This document shows positions 36,536-48,559 of a stretch of 64,000 nucleotides of DNA, one piece after another; the stretch's first letter is position 1; the number at the start of each line of letters is the position of its first letter. The stretch is taken from contig ML677330.1 in assembly GCA_007922305.1 (NCBI GenBank), positions 647,109 to 711,108 on the forward strand, written 5' to 3'. The stretch comes from Dermatemys mawii. Lineage: Eukaryota; Chordata; Testudines; Dermatemydidae. The notes beneath the pieces were generated by a model. The model made no database searches. It saw only the letters and a program-made list of their open reading frames with translations, and was not told the DNA's origin. Made by a program: the position numbers and the translations under genes.

Positions 36536-37870
36536 AGAGGCATTTTGTTTCTTGTACCAAGGAAGCACAATATGTATAGCAACCACTGTCTGTTCCTTCT
36601 ATTTCCAGTCCCTATTCCATAGTATCCTGTATAAGGACCTCTCACAGGCTATAAGGTAGGAGGAGGAAGTGTGCAATGGAGCCACTGCTCTTTTTGTTGT
36701 ATCCCTCCTACCACACACCAGTTCCACCCATAGTTTTGTTTCTCTCTCTTTTATAGGAGAATGGGAAAGAAGCATTGGACCCTCTAAGGGATCAAAATTT
36801 TTAAAAGATAGGTGCACTGATGTCAGTTTCATTCAACAAAGCTGTGCTATATTCCTATTTGTCTCTAAAACTACGATTAAAAGTAAAGACCACATTCTAC
36901 AAGTATCAAGCAAGCTTCTTCTACCCATGAAAAGGATGACTCATGACTGAGTACACTGACCACTCCATTATGTGAAATTTCATAAAATTCAATAAGCTAT
37001 GCAATATTGATTGGATCTTGGTTTGAAGTAACTTTTTATTCTAATATAGATGAATTATTGGTTGTTTTATATTTCAACAGGGAAAGTGTCAAAGCAATTA
37101 CAAAGGGACATATCAGGTAGTTTAAATTCAAAATTTATATTATGCAAAAATGTTTTACATAAAGTCAAATACCCGTGGCAGGAAAAACACTACAGTGGCT
37201 CATCACTGTAGCATTTAATTTCGGAAAGGGGAACTACACAAAATGAGGAGGTTAGTTAAACAGAAATTAAAGGGTACAGTGCCAAAAGTGAAATCTTTGC
37301 AAGCTAGATGGAAACTTTTTAAAGACACCATAATAGAGCCTCAATTTAAATCAATACCCCAAATTAAAAAACATAGCAAGAGAACCAAAAACGAGCCACC
37401 GTGGCTAAACAACAAAGTAAAAGAAGCAATGAGAGGCAAAAAGGCATCCTTTAAAAAGTGGAAGTTAAATCCTAATGAGCAAAATAAAAAGGAGCATAAA
37501 TACTGGCAAATGAAGTGTAAAAAACAATTAAGAAGGCCAAAAAAGAATTTGAGGAACAGTTAGCCGAAGACTCCAAAAGTAATAGCAATTTTTTTTTTTA
37601 AGTACATCAAAAGGAGGAAGCCTGCTAAATAACTAGTGGGGCCACTGGATGATCGAGATGATAAAGGAGCACTCAAGGATGATAAGGCCATTACGGACAA
37701 ACTAAATGAATTCCTCGCATCGGTCTTCACAGTTGAGGAAGTGAGGGGATTCCCAAACGTGAGGCATTCTTTTTAGGTGACATATCTGAGGAACTGTCCC
37801 AGATTGAGGTGTCATTAGAGGTGGTTTTGGAACAAATTGATAAACTAAACAGTAATAACTCACCAGGACC

Positions 37871-37988
37871 TATGCTGACCAGACAGCAAGTGTGAAAAAT
37901 TGGGACTGGGTGGGGAATAATGGGAGCCTATATAAAGAAAAAAAAAATCGGGACTGTCCCTATAAAATTGGGACATCTGGTCACCCTA
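37871..37988. mobile_element. hAT MITE (GGTGACCAGA family), copy A, nested in CR1
   Basis: Flanked by 8-bp duplications CCAGGACC (37863-37870) and CCAGGAAC (37989-37996). Ends TATGCTGACCAGACAGCAAG and, inward from the right, TAGGGTGACCAGATGTCCCA. It interrupts the CR1 ORF2 reading at the NNSPGP block. Confidence 0.9.
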
Positions 37989-39000
37989 CCAGGAACACAT
38001 GGTATTCACTCAAGAGTTCTGAAGGAACTCAAATGTGAAATTGCAGGACTACTAACTGTCCTCTGTAACCTATCATTTAAATCAGCTTCTGTACCAAATG
38101 ATTGAAGAATAGCTAACATGACACCAATATTTTAAAAGGGCTGCAGAAGAGACCCTGGCAAATTACATGCCTGCAAGCCTGACTTCAGTACCAGCCAACT
38201 GGTTGAAACTATAATAAAAGAACAATATTCTCAGACATATAGATGAACATATTTGTTGAGGACGAGTCAACATGGTTTTAGTGAAGGGAAATCATGCCTC
38301 ACCAATCTACTAGAATTCTTTGAAGGGGTCAACAAGCATGTGGACCAAGGGGATCCAGTGGATATAGCGTACTTAGCTTTTCAGAAAGCCTTTGACAAGG
38401 TCCCTCACCAAAGGCTCTTAAGAAAGTAAGCAGTCATGAAATAAGAGAGAAGGTTCTCTCATGGACTGGTAACTGGTTAAAATCTAGGAATAAATGGTCA
38501 GTTTTCAGAATGGAGAGAGGAAAATAAGTAGTGTCTCCCAGGCGTCTGTTCTGGGACCAGTCCTATTCAACATACTCATAAATGATCTGGTAAAAGGGGT
38601 AAACAGTGAGCAGGCAAAATTTGCAGATGATACAGAATTACTAAAGATAGTTAAAACCCAGGCCGACTGTGAATAGCAACAAAATGGCAGATGAAATTTA
38701 ATGCTGATAAATGCAAATTAATGCATATTGGAAAGCATAATCCCAACTATACATATAAAATGATGGGGTCTAAATTAGATGTTACCACTCAAGAAAGATC
38801 TTGGAGTCGTTGTGGATAGTTCTCTGAAAACATCCATCCAATGTGTAGCAGTACTCAAAAAAGCAAACAGAACATTGGGAATAATTAAGAAATAGATAGA
38901 TAATAGGAAAGAAAATATCATTGTCCCTCTATATAAATCCACAGTACACCCACATCTTGAATATGGTGCGCAGATGTGGTCACCAGAGCTCAAATATATA

Positions 39001-39013
39001 TATATATATATAG
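39001..39013. repeat. Short AT microsatellite
   Basis: A run of alternating TA inside the CR1, replacing the CR1 sequence at that point. Confidence 0.8.
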
Positions 39014-39698
39014 GAATTATAAAAGGTTCAGAAAAGGGCAACAAATATTATTAGGGGTATGAAACAGCTTCCATATGAGGAGAGATAAGACTGGGGCTTT
39101 TCAGCTTGGAAAACAGACGGTTAAGGGGAGTTATGATTGAGGTCTATAAAATCATGACTGGTATAGAGAAAGTAGATAAAGTATAGTTTAATACTTCTCA
39201 TACACAAGAACTAGGCATTACCAAATGAAATTAATAGGCAGCAGGTTTAAAACAAATAAAAGGAAGTATTTCTTCACACAACATAGTCAACCTGTGGAAT
39301 TCCTTGCCAGGGGATGTTGTGAAGGCCAAGACTATTACAAGGTTAAAAAAGAACTAGATAAATTAATGGAGGATAGATCCATCAATAGCTATTAGCCAGG
39401 ATGGGCAGGAATAGTGAACCTATACTCTGCTTGTCAGAAGCTGGGAATGAGTGACAGGGGATGGATCACTTGATGATTATCTGTTCTGTTCGTTCCCTCT
39501 GTGGCACCCGGGACTGGCCACTGTCAGAAGACAAGATACTGGGCTAGATGGATCTTTGGTCTGACCCAGTAAGGCCGTTCTTATGTAAATACAAATGTAT
39601 TCATAATATTGTAAATGTGTAATGAACACTGTTCTTTGCTTGAATTATCTGCAGAGCCTGCAACCCAGACCTTTTGCTACTATGTAAAATGTGATTAC

Positions 39699-40349
39699 TA
39701 GGGCCCTACCAAATTCAGACCTATGGAAAAATACATCACGGAGAGTGAAATCTGATCTCCCCTGTGACATCTGGTGCCCAGCCAGGGGGGCTCCTACCCA
39801 GTGCAGAGTTCCAGCTGCTAGTTCTGGCTGAAGATGGGGAGAGATGAGACTTCCTCTTCTGCAGTAGACGCCACTCCCAGGGCGGGTCAGACCCACCTCT
39901 GGCTGCAGGAAGCACTGCAACTCAAGCTGTCACCCCTGCCCTCTCGTGGAGAGGCTCTGGCTGTAGCTGTCAGCTCCCATCATGGGAGGAGAAAACCAGA
40001 CATATGGTAATCCACCCACCATACTCTGTGACCCTCACTTCTGCACTGCTGCTAGTGGTGGCATTGGGTTTAGAGCTGGGCTCCTGGTCAGCAGCCTTCT
40101 TTTCTGATTGCCCAGCCCTGAAGGCATCGCCTTCGCCAGCAGCAGCACAGAAGTAAGGGTGGCAATCCCATAACCCCCTTACAGTAGCCTCGCGACCCTC
40201 CTCCAAACCACCTTTTGGATTGGGACCAGCACAGTTACCAGCACTGTGAAATGTCAGATGTAAACATCTGAAAACATGAAACTGACCAATTTTAAAACCT
40301 CTTTATCATGAAAATGAACAAAATGGACCTTGAATTTGGTAAGGCACTA
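39699..40349. mobile_element. hAT-type non-autonomous element
   Basis: Begins TAGGGCCCTACCAAATTC and ends with the inverse (inward from the right TAGTGCCTTACCAAATTCAA). 8-bp duplications GTGATTAC (39691-39698) and ATGATTAC (40350-40357) flank it. The interior is unrelated GC-rich sequence with a short minus frame of no known domain. Confidence 0.85.
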
Positions 40350-40357
40350 ATGATTAC

Positions 40358-41186
40358 CTACTGTGAAAGTAACTGTAAGCAAAACAAAAGTAACCAGTCT
40401 GTTTTCATTTTAATTGGGTAAAATACATAATTTCTCTAAGTGATGTTAAATGCATAACCTGCATAAACAAACTAAGTAACTAGTTAAATTCTTATAATTA
40501 TTCAGTTTTCATAAACCCCATTGTTATTAGAGACAAGGTGGGTGAATAGTTACCATTTATGCTAAACAATCTGTTCCAGCCTGTGTTAGTAGTGATGCTG
40601 TAAATAGGTTTCCCAGACCTGAAGGGTTCTGTGCAAGATTGAAAGCGTGCCTCATCAAAAGAAGGTGGTCGGTTAAAAGATATTACTCACCCACCTTGTC
40701 TCTTTAATATCATGAGACAATATGGCTACAATACTGCATATTACATCTAAAGTCATTACTACCTCCATTCCATTAGCACAGAACTCTGCATTTAGGTGGG
40801 TATGCACTAGTAGAGCCTAACGCAGGACTGGAACCATTGTGAAGATATCAATAATTATTCTAAACATTCCTCCTCACCAAATCTGATTTCTCTTATTAAG
40901 GAGGTGGACAAACAATGCCACCTCATCGCATAAGTAGTTATATTACTAGAGAGCGTAACAAATGTTACTGTACTATGTAACTGCATTTTATGAAGGGATG
41001 TTGTTGACCATAATTAAGTATAGGTTAAAAATCTGCAGTCCTAGAATATACAATTCGAGTTGTTATAAGTGGTTGCATAATTGTCCTTTGCCTCAATATA
41101 AGGAATAAATTTCAAGTAGATCACCTAATTTTTTAAACAGTAGTTTATCAATATACACTTACTCTCATGCACTATGTATTATTAAA
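40358..41186. other. Intronic, no recognised feature
   Basis: AT-rich intron between a hAT element and the SINE-like unit. Confidence 0.5.
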
Positions 41187-41285
41187 TAAGACAAGGAAGA
41201 CTTTGTAGCACCTTAGAGACTAATCAGTTTATTTCAACATATGCTTTCGTGGGCTATAGCCCACTTCATCGGAAACTGGATACCA
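41187..41285 (-). repeat. Short GTAGCACCTTAGAGACTAAT element
   Basis: TTTGTAGCACCTTAGAGACT...ATGCTTTCGTGGGCTATAGC-CCACTTCATCGG, the variant of the tail seen at 1140-1245 and related to 15210-15305. Confidence 0.75.
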
Positions 41286-42059
41286 TTAAATCTGGCTTGC
41301 AGTTTTCCCACTTAAGATGGAGTGACTGAAGATCTTTTTGAGATAGGGAGACAAAAAGTGATGAATCTGATATAATTTATAAATTTGCAGGGGAGACACC
41401 AAAATCTCGACACCCCTTAAATAACTAGCCCCAGCTCATCAGAAAGGTCACACACATATCCTCTCCCTTTTCCAGACCAAGTGACCAAACCACCAGGCTG
41501 CTAGGTCCAGCACACCCACTGGTACGCCAACCACCCTTGCTCCAAGCACTAGGCTTCCCTGGCTGCCCGGCTCCTTTGCCCTGAGTCCTGGACACTCGAA
41601 AACCGGACAGCGGGTATTTCCTAGGGGCCGGATAGCGCAACCTGCCTGGTCCTGGTCCTGGTCCTGCCCCGGACAGCGCTGCGAGTCCGGCCCGAGCTGG
41701 TCCTCGCGGCCGGCCATTCCCCCGTCCTGCGGTCCGGAGACCGTAGCACCCACCACACGCACCGGTTCGCCGGCCCTGCACCGAGCAGTCACCCCTAGGC
41801 AACCGCCTGGCGGTACAGCCGCTCCCCGCTTCGCCCCGGGGCCCATCGCTCCGCCTCTAGGCGCTCCCTGCTGTGCCCACCCCCTTCACGGGGGGAAGGA
41901 GGCGGCGCGGAGGCCACATCCCCCGGCGGCCAGGCACCCGGGCTGCATCGCGCCTGGGCGGAGCCGGGCGCGGGGTGACCCCGCTGGGTCTGCCCGAGAC
42001 CCTGGTGCTGGTTCTGCACTTGCTGCCGGGGGGAGGACTGGAGAGGAGAAAGACACCGA

Positions 42060-42300
42060 CCTGCACGGGGTACAACCCGCCCCCCCATGGGGCAGTGCGC
42101 TGCCCCCGGGCCCCCAACCCCGGGTGCAGCCCCCCCATGACGCTGGTCCCTCCTCCAGCCCCCCGTCCCAGGTATAGCCCCTCCCCGCGGCGCCGCCCCC
42201 CCCGTACAGCCCCCTCCCACGGCGTTGCCCCCCCCGGTACAGTTTCCCCCCCCATGACGCTGTCCCCCTCTCCCAGCCCCGGGTACATGGCGCTGGGGGA
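42060..42300. repeat. C-rich degenerate minisatellite in intron 1
   Basis: Several units of about 32-50 bp that begin GTAYAGCCCC and contain runs of 7-9 C. The motif CCCCCCATGACGCTG appears near 42135 and again near 42250. The gene is transcribed from the minus strand, so the pre-mRNA would be G-rich here. It starts roughly 95 nt after the exon 1 donor. Confidence 0.7.
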
Positions 42301-42393
42301 AGGGGCTAGCGGCTGCCGCCCCTGCTAGCAGCTGGTTCCCGTGGCTCTGGGGCGCGGCCGCGCCATCCCCGAGGCGGGGAAGGTGAAACTGAC

Positions 42394-42498
42394 CCGCTCC
42401 TCCGGCTGCCGGTGTCTGTGCAGCGATCCCGCAGCTTCCGCGTCGCCTTCGCACCCGCACTCTGCGGGCGGCGGCAGCAGCCCCGCCCTGGAGCCCAT
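42394..42498 (-). CDS. FAM241A: FAM241A exon 1, coding part
   Basis: First coding exon of FAM241A (C4orf32), residues 1-35. The ATG at 42498-42496 is the only ATG in this open frame and has a good context (G at -3, G at +4). The peptide starts MGSRAGLL, which resembles the human start (M-C/G-S-AG-LL pattern). It continues through an acidic, Cys-containing stretch (AECGCEGDAEAAG) to a basic end, HRHRQPEER. The donor follows directly: CGG at 42396-42394, then GTCAGT at 42393-42388, a fair match to the consensus. The exon ends in phase 0 and exon 2 begins in phase 0, so the join reads ...QPEER|VQQEQ.... It lies in a CpG island, as expected for a housekeeping-type promoter. The N-terminal half of this family diverges quickly and is probably disordered, so support comes from position, splice phase and weak similarity rather than strong homology. 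The transcription start is not visible; no TATA box stands out. Confidence 0.82.
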
Positions 42499-42840
42499 TC
42501 CCCTCGGACCCCGGCGCCCGCTGCTCCCGGGGGCTGCCTTGCCTTCAGCGCCGCCGCCTCTGCTCGGGACTGGGGGCGAGCCCCAGCGCGCCGCTCCGCC
42601 GCACAATGCCCGCCGCGGCCGCCGCCTGGCAGGGCGGGTCTGTGCTGTCACGGGGCCTGGGGGGAGGAGGCGAGCGCCAGCACGTGTGAGAGAGCCGGGT
42701 AGGGAAGGGAAGGGCGTGTGGCGGCGGGCTGGGCTGCGTGTGGCAGGGAGGCACCATGTGTGCGTGGGCGGGAGGACCCAGGCTGGGTGTGAGTCCGGCT
42801 GAGCAGAGGGAGCTGGCCGGGGCTGTGTACGTGAGGCTGA

Positions 42841-43520
42841 GCGGTGCCGTGGGGGTTTCTTTAGAGCCCTTCCCTGCAGGATCTAGCTAACGCCGACTGA
42901 TGTTGGGGAAGCTATTCATATCTTACTGTAGGGGACAATGAGGCCCTGACACAGTCTGAATTTAATATATTGTAATCTGAATGCCCCACTGGACACTGGG
43001 ACTATTTTATTTTTCTTGTCACAGTTGTAATGCTCTACCCTAGAGTTCCCAAACTGTAGTCCACACACACTGCTGGTGGTGGCCACCAGATCACCAGGCT
43101 GGAGAGCTGAGTGGTTGTATGGTGCAACTTGCTACTCCTTATTTCTAGCTTCTCAATCCCAATAAAAGCCAAAATCATATTAAAAATGTCCCTGTCATCT
43201 TCTGTAATCTAAACAATGGCCATAGGCAGAGCCTGATTTACAATTTACATGCCCTAGGCACAGCATCTTCAGTGCACACACCCACCTACTCACCCAGCCA
43301 CCTACATATATTTGACCTTCCTGTCTTTGGGAAAAAATGAAACATTTAGGCACCCCTAAAATGCTGGTGCCACAGACCTGTGCCTAACTGGAGATCTGGC
43401 CTGGGCTGTAGGGAGCTACAGCAGTGATGTTGCATGATTGTGAATGAGAAGGGAGATGGTCTGTTTTGACAAGGGGGTATCGGTGTCTAGGGACCAGCAA
43501 AGGATAACATTTTAATAAAA
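42841..43520. other. Upstream flank with old repeat fragments
   Basis: 5' flank of FAM241A. GTTCCCAAACTGTAGTCCAC near 43045 is a hAT-like end, and CCTAGGCACAGC... near 43250-43400 is another old fragment. No gene. Confidence 0.45.
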
Positions 43521-43529
43521 CCCTTCTTC

Positions 43530-44422
43530 ACTGTTGTTACCTTACGTTGCTGATCAGTTAGGGAACATGCTCATTTAAAGTTGTGCAATGCTCCCTTCTA
43601 ATGTCGTTTGGCAGCCACCTGCTTTGTCCACTACTTGCTGGAAGAACAACTATTACAGCTAGCTGGTGGGAACTTGGAACCAGGGTGGACCAGCAGCCCC
43701 GCTATCAGCTATCAGCTCTCCGCTCCTCTAAGTTCCCTGTGCAGCAGTTGCTCAGCAGGCTATCAATTGCCAGCAGTTCAGATGCCCCCCCCCCCCGGAC
43801 TGGCCAAGTGCGGGCCCTCCCTTTGCCCTGGTTTTTCCCCCCGGGGTTTTTTGGTTGGTGTGGGGGAAGGGGGGGGGGGGGGACAAGAGAGGGAAAATAT
43901 CAGGGTGTCCCTCTCCTCCCCTGCTCCTGCACCCCACTTCCATAGAGCAGGGCGGGGACACACCACACAACAGGGCAGCCGCTGTGGCTCAGCTTGCTGA
44001 TCTAATTAACAAGGCAGTGTACTTAAAGGGGAAATGCGCATAATCTCTGTCTCTGTCTGCCCTTCCTCCTTTCCTGATGCCTTATAGAGTGTGAGAGTTA
44101 ACCCTTGAGAGCTCAGTTCATCATTTAGCAGTGAGGAATTCCCTGGGAAATATCTCACCCTCTACTTCACCACCTCAGTCAAGCTTCACAATCATCATTG
44201 CTGTGTACCAGTATTAAATTGTTTGTTTAAAACTTATACTCCGTGCGTGTGTATATATATACAATATAGTCTTTTGTCTGGTGACAAAAAATTCCCTGGA
44301 ACCTAGGCTCCCCACCGCATTTACATTAATGCTTATGGGGAAATTGGATTCGCTTAACATTGTTTTGCTTAAAGTCACATTTTTCAAGAACATAACTACA
44401 ACGTTAAGAGAGGAGTTCCTGT
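43530..44422. repeat. Tigger-like element, right end clear, left end lost
   Basis: The right terminal 140 bp (44283-44422) has GGGGAAATTGGATTCGCTTA, CATTGTTTTGCTTAAAGTCA, GAACATAACTACAACGTTAA and GAGTTCCTGTA, which I recognise as a Tigger-type terminus. The interior carries a C run (43787-43797) and a G run (about 43868-43882). No matching left terminus is visible, so the start is a guess. Confidence 0.5.
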
Positions 44423-44591
44423 ACCTGTTATTTAGATAGTCTGAAATGGTTATTGTTGGAGTCCAGTCCTATTCTCTCTCTCATACCTCTCCTCCCAAGA
44501 GAAAATGCAGCTTCTAGTTTTAGCTGTCTTTCTGGTCACAGGCTCATAGCATTATTTGAAAAGGTGGAGTTGTCTTGATGGCTAAGCCAGA

Positions 44592-44830
44592 CTCTTAAGG
44601 TACATCTACACTTTGAGTTGGGAGTGCAATTTCCAGTCTGAGGAGGCATACCTGCAGTAGCTCTGATGGAACTAGCATTGCAAAAATACAGCATAGGATC
44701 AGAGGGTGCACCCAGTGATGTATTCAGCATTTTGAATGGGATCATACGTGGGGTGGCTAGCCCCTCCCATGGCTAGCACAAGTATGTCTCCTCAAGATGG
44801 GAATTACACCTCCAACTCAAAATGCAGTCA
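44592..44830. mobile_element. Palindromic MITE
   Basis: Left arm GTACATCTACACTTTGAGTT-GGGAGTGCAATT; right arm, inward, TGCATTTTGAGTTGGAGGTG-TAATTCCCAT. The interior also folds (GGAGGCATACCTGCAGTAGC against CTAGCACAAGTATGTCTCC). Confidence 0.7.
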
Positions 44831-45825
44831 TTCCTTTTACATTACCTGTCTAAAGGTAAGTGACAAGAAAAGGAGAAATAAATGAAAGTGGTGAGATCAT
44901 CTGGTTCCTGGTCAGGACATCTTTCAGGGTCAGAATGATGAAGGTCCAACAGTGGCACTGTGGATCCCAGCAGACAGTGGGGCTGCCAGCCATTATGGTG
45001 AATCTTGCTTCCTCCAGTCCACCATTCCTCCAATTTCTATAGTCTTTCAGCTCATTGTCATGCTAACCCATGATTTACTAGGAGTCTTGCAGACCACTGA
45101 TCATAGTTCTTTTAATCACGTAATAAATCCAGGTTGTGCCAGTCTATTTGGCTTCAACTTTTGCTGACTTTTATGAACAATTTTATAAAACAGGCTAAGT
45201 TGGACTTCTGTTAACTGGGACCCATTTAGAGTTACAGGCCTCTGCACAGTTCTGAACAGGAAAATAGGTGATTCAGAAAATAATTTCTGAGTTAAAATGT
45301 GGTCTGTGCTCTACTGCAAGGAACTCAACTGAGCAGCAAGCAGAGTTATTTGTCATATGCCATGATTGTTCATTAGTGATTTCTTTTCCCGCACAATTTT
45401 ACTTTGTAGTAGGAGTACCATAAACATAACTTTTTATGTAATTGATGGAAAGTGGATTCTGTTGTTTGTTTTAACACAATTAATGCAAAACATTTAACTT
45501 CAAACACAATAGATTATAAAACACAAGGAGAAATATGAAGTCATGTTCCTAAAGGAATCATAGTTGGCCACAATTCACACAGTATGGACCATGTATGTGA
45601 TGGTAATTTAAATTTGTTAATGTATGACTTTTGTTACACATAAGTGTGTAGATAACATAAAACAGGTAAACACTGTGTGATGCATTTTGTGTTGTATATT
45701 ATAAATAGCAGGTATTACTGCATATGATTTTAACAGCTTAGATCTAAAGCGAGGTCTTGTTTACATGGAAAAGTTGTATTTGTCCAATCAAATTTTAAAA
45801 TTAAATTTGGTTAATCGATTTATAG

Positions 45826-45941
45826 TTTCCAAGGACAGAAGGGACCATTCTGATCATCTAGTCTGACATCCTGTATAACACAGGCCATAGAATTTCCCCA
45901 AAGTAATTACTAGAACAAATGTTTTAGAAAAGCATCCAATT
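45826..45941 (-). repeat. CR1 3'-end fragment
   Basis: AGGACAGAAGGGACCATTCT-GATCATCTAGTCTGACATCC, the CR1 3' tail read in minus orientation. It continues to CATCCAATT, where a second CR1 in the same orientation begins. Confidence 0.7.
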
Positions 45942-48008
45942 GATACTGGGTCAGACCAAAGATCCGTCTAGCCCAGTATCCTGTCTTCTGACAGTGGCCA
46001 ATGCCAGGTGCCTCACGGGAATGATCAGAACAGGTAATCATCAAAAGATCCATCCCCTGTTGTCCATTCCCAGCTTCAGGCAAACAGAGGCTAGGGACAC
46101 CATCCCTGCCCATCCTGGCTAATAGCCATTGATGGACCTATCCTCCATGAACTTAGTGAGTTCTTTTTTGAGCCCTGTTACAGCCTTGGCCTTTACAAGA
46201 TACTCTGGCAAGGAGTTCCACAGATTGACTGTGCATAGTGCGAAAAATATTTCTTTTTGTTTGGTTTAAACGTGCTGCATATTAATTTCATTTGGTGGGC
46301 CCTAGTTCTTGTGTTATAAGGAGGCGTAAATAACATTGCCTTATTTACTTTTTCCACACCTGTCATGATTTTATAGACCTCTATTATATACCCCTTTAGT
46401 CATCTCTTTTCCAAGCTGAGAAGTCCCAGTCTCATTAATCTCTCTTCACACAACAGTCATTCCATACCCCTAATCATTTTTGATGCCCTTTTCTGAACCT
46501 TTTGCAATGCCAATATATCATTTTTGAGATGGGGTGACCACATTTGCATGCAGTAGTCAAGATGCGAGTACAGTACCATGGATTTCTATAGAGGCAATAT
46601 GATATTTGCCATCTTATCTATCTCTTTCTTAATGATTCTCAACATTGTTTGCTTTTTTAACCGAAAACATCCATTCAATGTGCAGTGGCAGAGAACTATC
46701 CACGACTCCAAGATCTTTCCTGAGTGATAGCCAAATTAGATCCCTTCATTTTATATGTATAGTTGAGATTATGTTTTCCAAAGTGCATTACTTTGCATTT
46801 ATCAACATTGAATTTAATCTGCCATTTTGTTGCCCAGTCACCCAGTTTTATTATATCCTTTTTGTAGCTCTTCGCAGTCTGCTTGGGATTTAACTATCTT
46901 GAGTAGTTTTGTATCATCTACAAATTTTGCCACCTCACTGTTTATCCCTCTTTCCAGATCATTTATGAATACATTGAATAGGACTGGTCCAAGAACAGAA
47001 CTCTGGGGGGACACCACTATGTACCCCTCTCCCTTTTGAAAACTGACCATTTATTCCTACTCTTTTTTTCTTAATTTTTAACGAGTTACCAATCAATGAG
47101 AGGACCTTCCCTCTTACCCCATGACAGCTTACTTTGCTTAAGAGCCTTTGGTGAGAGACCTTGTCAAAGACTTTGTGAAAATCTAAGTACACTCTATTCA
47201 CTAGATCCCTTTGTCCACATGCTTGTTGACCCCCTTAAAGAATTCTAGTAGATTGGTGATGCATGATTTCCCTTTACAAAAAACACTTCAACTCTTTCCC
47301 AGCAAATTATGTTCATCTATGTGTCTGACAATTTTGTTCTTCACTATAGTTTCAACCAGTTTGCCCAGTACTGAATTCAGAGATATTGGTCTGTAATTGC
47401 AGGGATCACCGCTGGAGCCCTTTTTAAAAATTGGCCTCACATTAGCTATCTTCCAGTCCTCTGGTACAGAAACTGGATTTAAATGATAGGTTACAGATTA
47501 CAGCTGGTAGTTCTGCAGTTTCACATTTGAGTTCCTTCAGAACTCTTGGGTGAATACTATCTGGTCCTGGTGACTTACTACTGTTTAGTTTATCAGTTTG
47601 TTCCAAAACCTCCTCTAATAACACAACACCTCAATCTGGGACAGTTCCTCAGATCTGTCACTTAAAAAGAATAGCTCAGGTTTGGAAATTTCCCCTCACA
47701 GCCTCAGTTGTGAAGACTGATGCAAGGAATTCATTTAGTTCTCCACAATAGCCTTCTCATCCTTGAGTGCTCTTTTAGCATCTTGTTTATCCAGTGGGCC
47801 CACTGGTGGTTTAGGAGGTTTCCTCCTTCCGATGTACTTAAAAAAATTGCTATTACTTTGAGTCTCTGGCTAACTGCTCTTCAAATTATTTTTTGGCCTC
47901 CTTTACTGTATTTTTACAGTTCATTTACCAGAGTTTATGCTCCTTTCTGTTTTTCTCATTAGAATCTAACTTCCACTTTTTAAAGGATGACTTTTTGTCT
48001 CTCCTTCA
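45942..48008 (-). mobile_element. CR1 LINE, minus-strand copy
   Basis: About 2.07 kb from the 3' end (GATACTGGGTCAGACCAAAG, 45942) through RT to the linker near 48008. Minus-strand frames show [39 protein letters not shown] and [12 protein letters not shown] at 46838-47201, where the catalytic FADD has become FVDD. The LNSSKSPGPDSIHPRVLKEL block is at 47442-47624. Frameshifts and stops are present. It lies in opposite orientation to the CR1 at 37150-39592, with the FAM241A promoter between them. Confidence 0.9.
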
Positions 48009-48151
48009 CAGTATTCTGACAGCAGTCATATCAGTGCCAAATATAGAAATAAGAGCTTGCAATCTAGAGAAAAGACAGGCAGAAGATGCGGGAAGGATAA
48101 AGTACAAGCAGAATGAACAGTGTGATGGCGGCAAACATTTTAGTTCCACAA

Positions 48152-48171
48152 TTTTTTTTTTTTTTTTTTTT
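48152..48171. repeat. Poly-T run, 20 bp
   Basis: Uninterrupted T20 downstream of the CR1 boundary. Mutation-prone. Confidence 0.9.
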
Positions 48172-48559
48172 GGAGATGAGGGATTAGCTAAATGGAAAGA
48201 AAAAGGAAGGGACATTGAAGGAAAGGGGAATAAGCAGGCAGAGCAGGAGAAAAGAGGGTTATTTGAGAGGTTCGTCGGTCTTATGGTATGCTTCAGATCC
48301 CTCACTGGCTGAGTTACTCTTGGAATCAGGTTTCTGATGTGAATACTCACAATTGGAAATTCAAAATTTACTTTGTGTGTATTTTTTTGGTGAATATTCA
48401 ATATCTACTTAAAATGTGCTATTTTCACAGGCATTCCTTTCAGTAAAAATCTGCAGAAAGCAAACAAAAAAGGCACACAGTTCATGGGAAATAAATATGT
48501 AGTTAAATCTTATTGCTGTGTTCACCCCCTAAGCCTAGGCTTCAACTAAAACTTAGATT

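Larger units (their letters stand above)
37150..39592 (+). mobile_element. CR1 LINE, 5'-truncated and degraded
   Basis: About 2.4 kb of CR1 ORF2 to the 3' end. 37243-37563 is an intact Lys-rich stretch of the linker (KRTKNEPPWLNNKVKEAMRG...). RT blocks follow: AFDKVPHQRLL near 38390, then [19 protein letters not shown] and AKFADDTELLKI at 38545-38650, keeping the catalytic FADD. The 3' part ends CTTTGGTCTGACCCAGTAAG-GCCGTTCTTATG. Stops and frameshifts prevent activity. It lies in sense orientation opposite to FAM241A. A 118-bp hAT MITE interrupts it at 37871-37988. Confidence 0.9.
41570..42840. promoter_or_regulatory. CpG island, FAM241A promoter and exon 1
   Basis: The only long stretch with dense CpG dinucleotides and sustained high GC. 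It surrounds the FAM241A start codon and extends both upstream (toward 42840) and into intron 1 (toward 41570). GC-box-like sites are visible, for example the GGGCGG within AGGGCGGGTC near 42631. There is no clear TATA box. Open frames on both strands here are a by-product of the GC content. A divergent transcript starting toward higher coordinates is possible but not supported by any coding signal. Confidence 0.8.

Noticed and set aside
37243..37563. 106-codon Lys-rich frame considered as a host gene
   Set aside because: It is the CR1 ORF2 linker, directly followed by CR1 reverse-transcriptase blocks.
41425..42802. Several open frames of 100-220 codons in the CpG island
   Set aside because: Low stop density due to GC content. 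Only the 42498-42394 segment has a fitting donor, phase and family resemblance.
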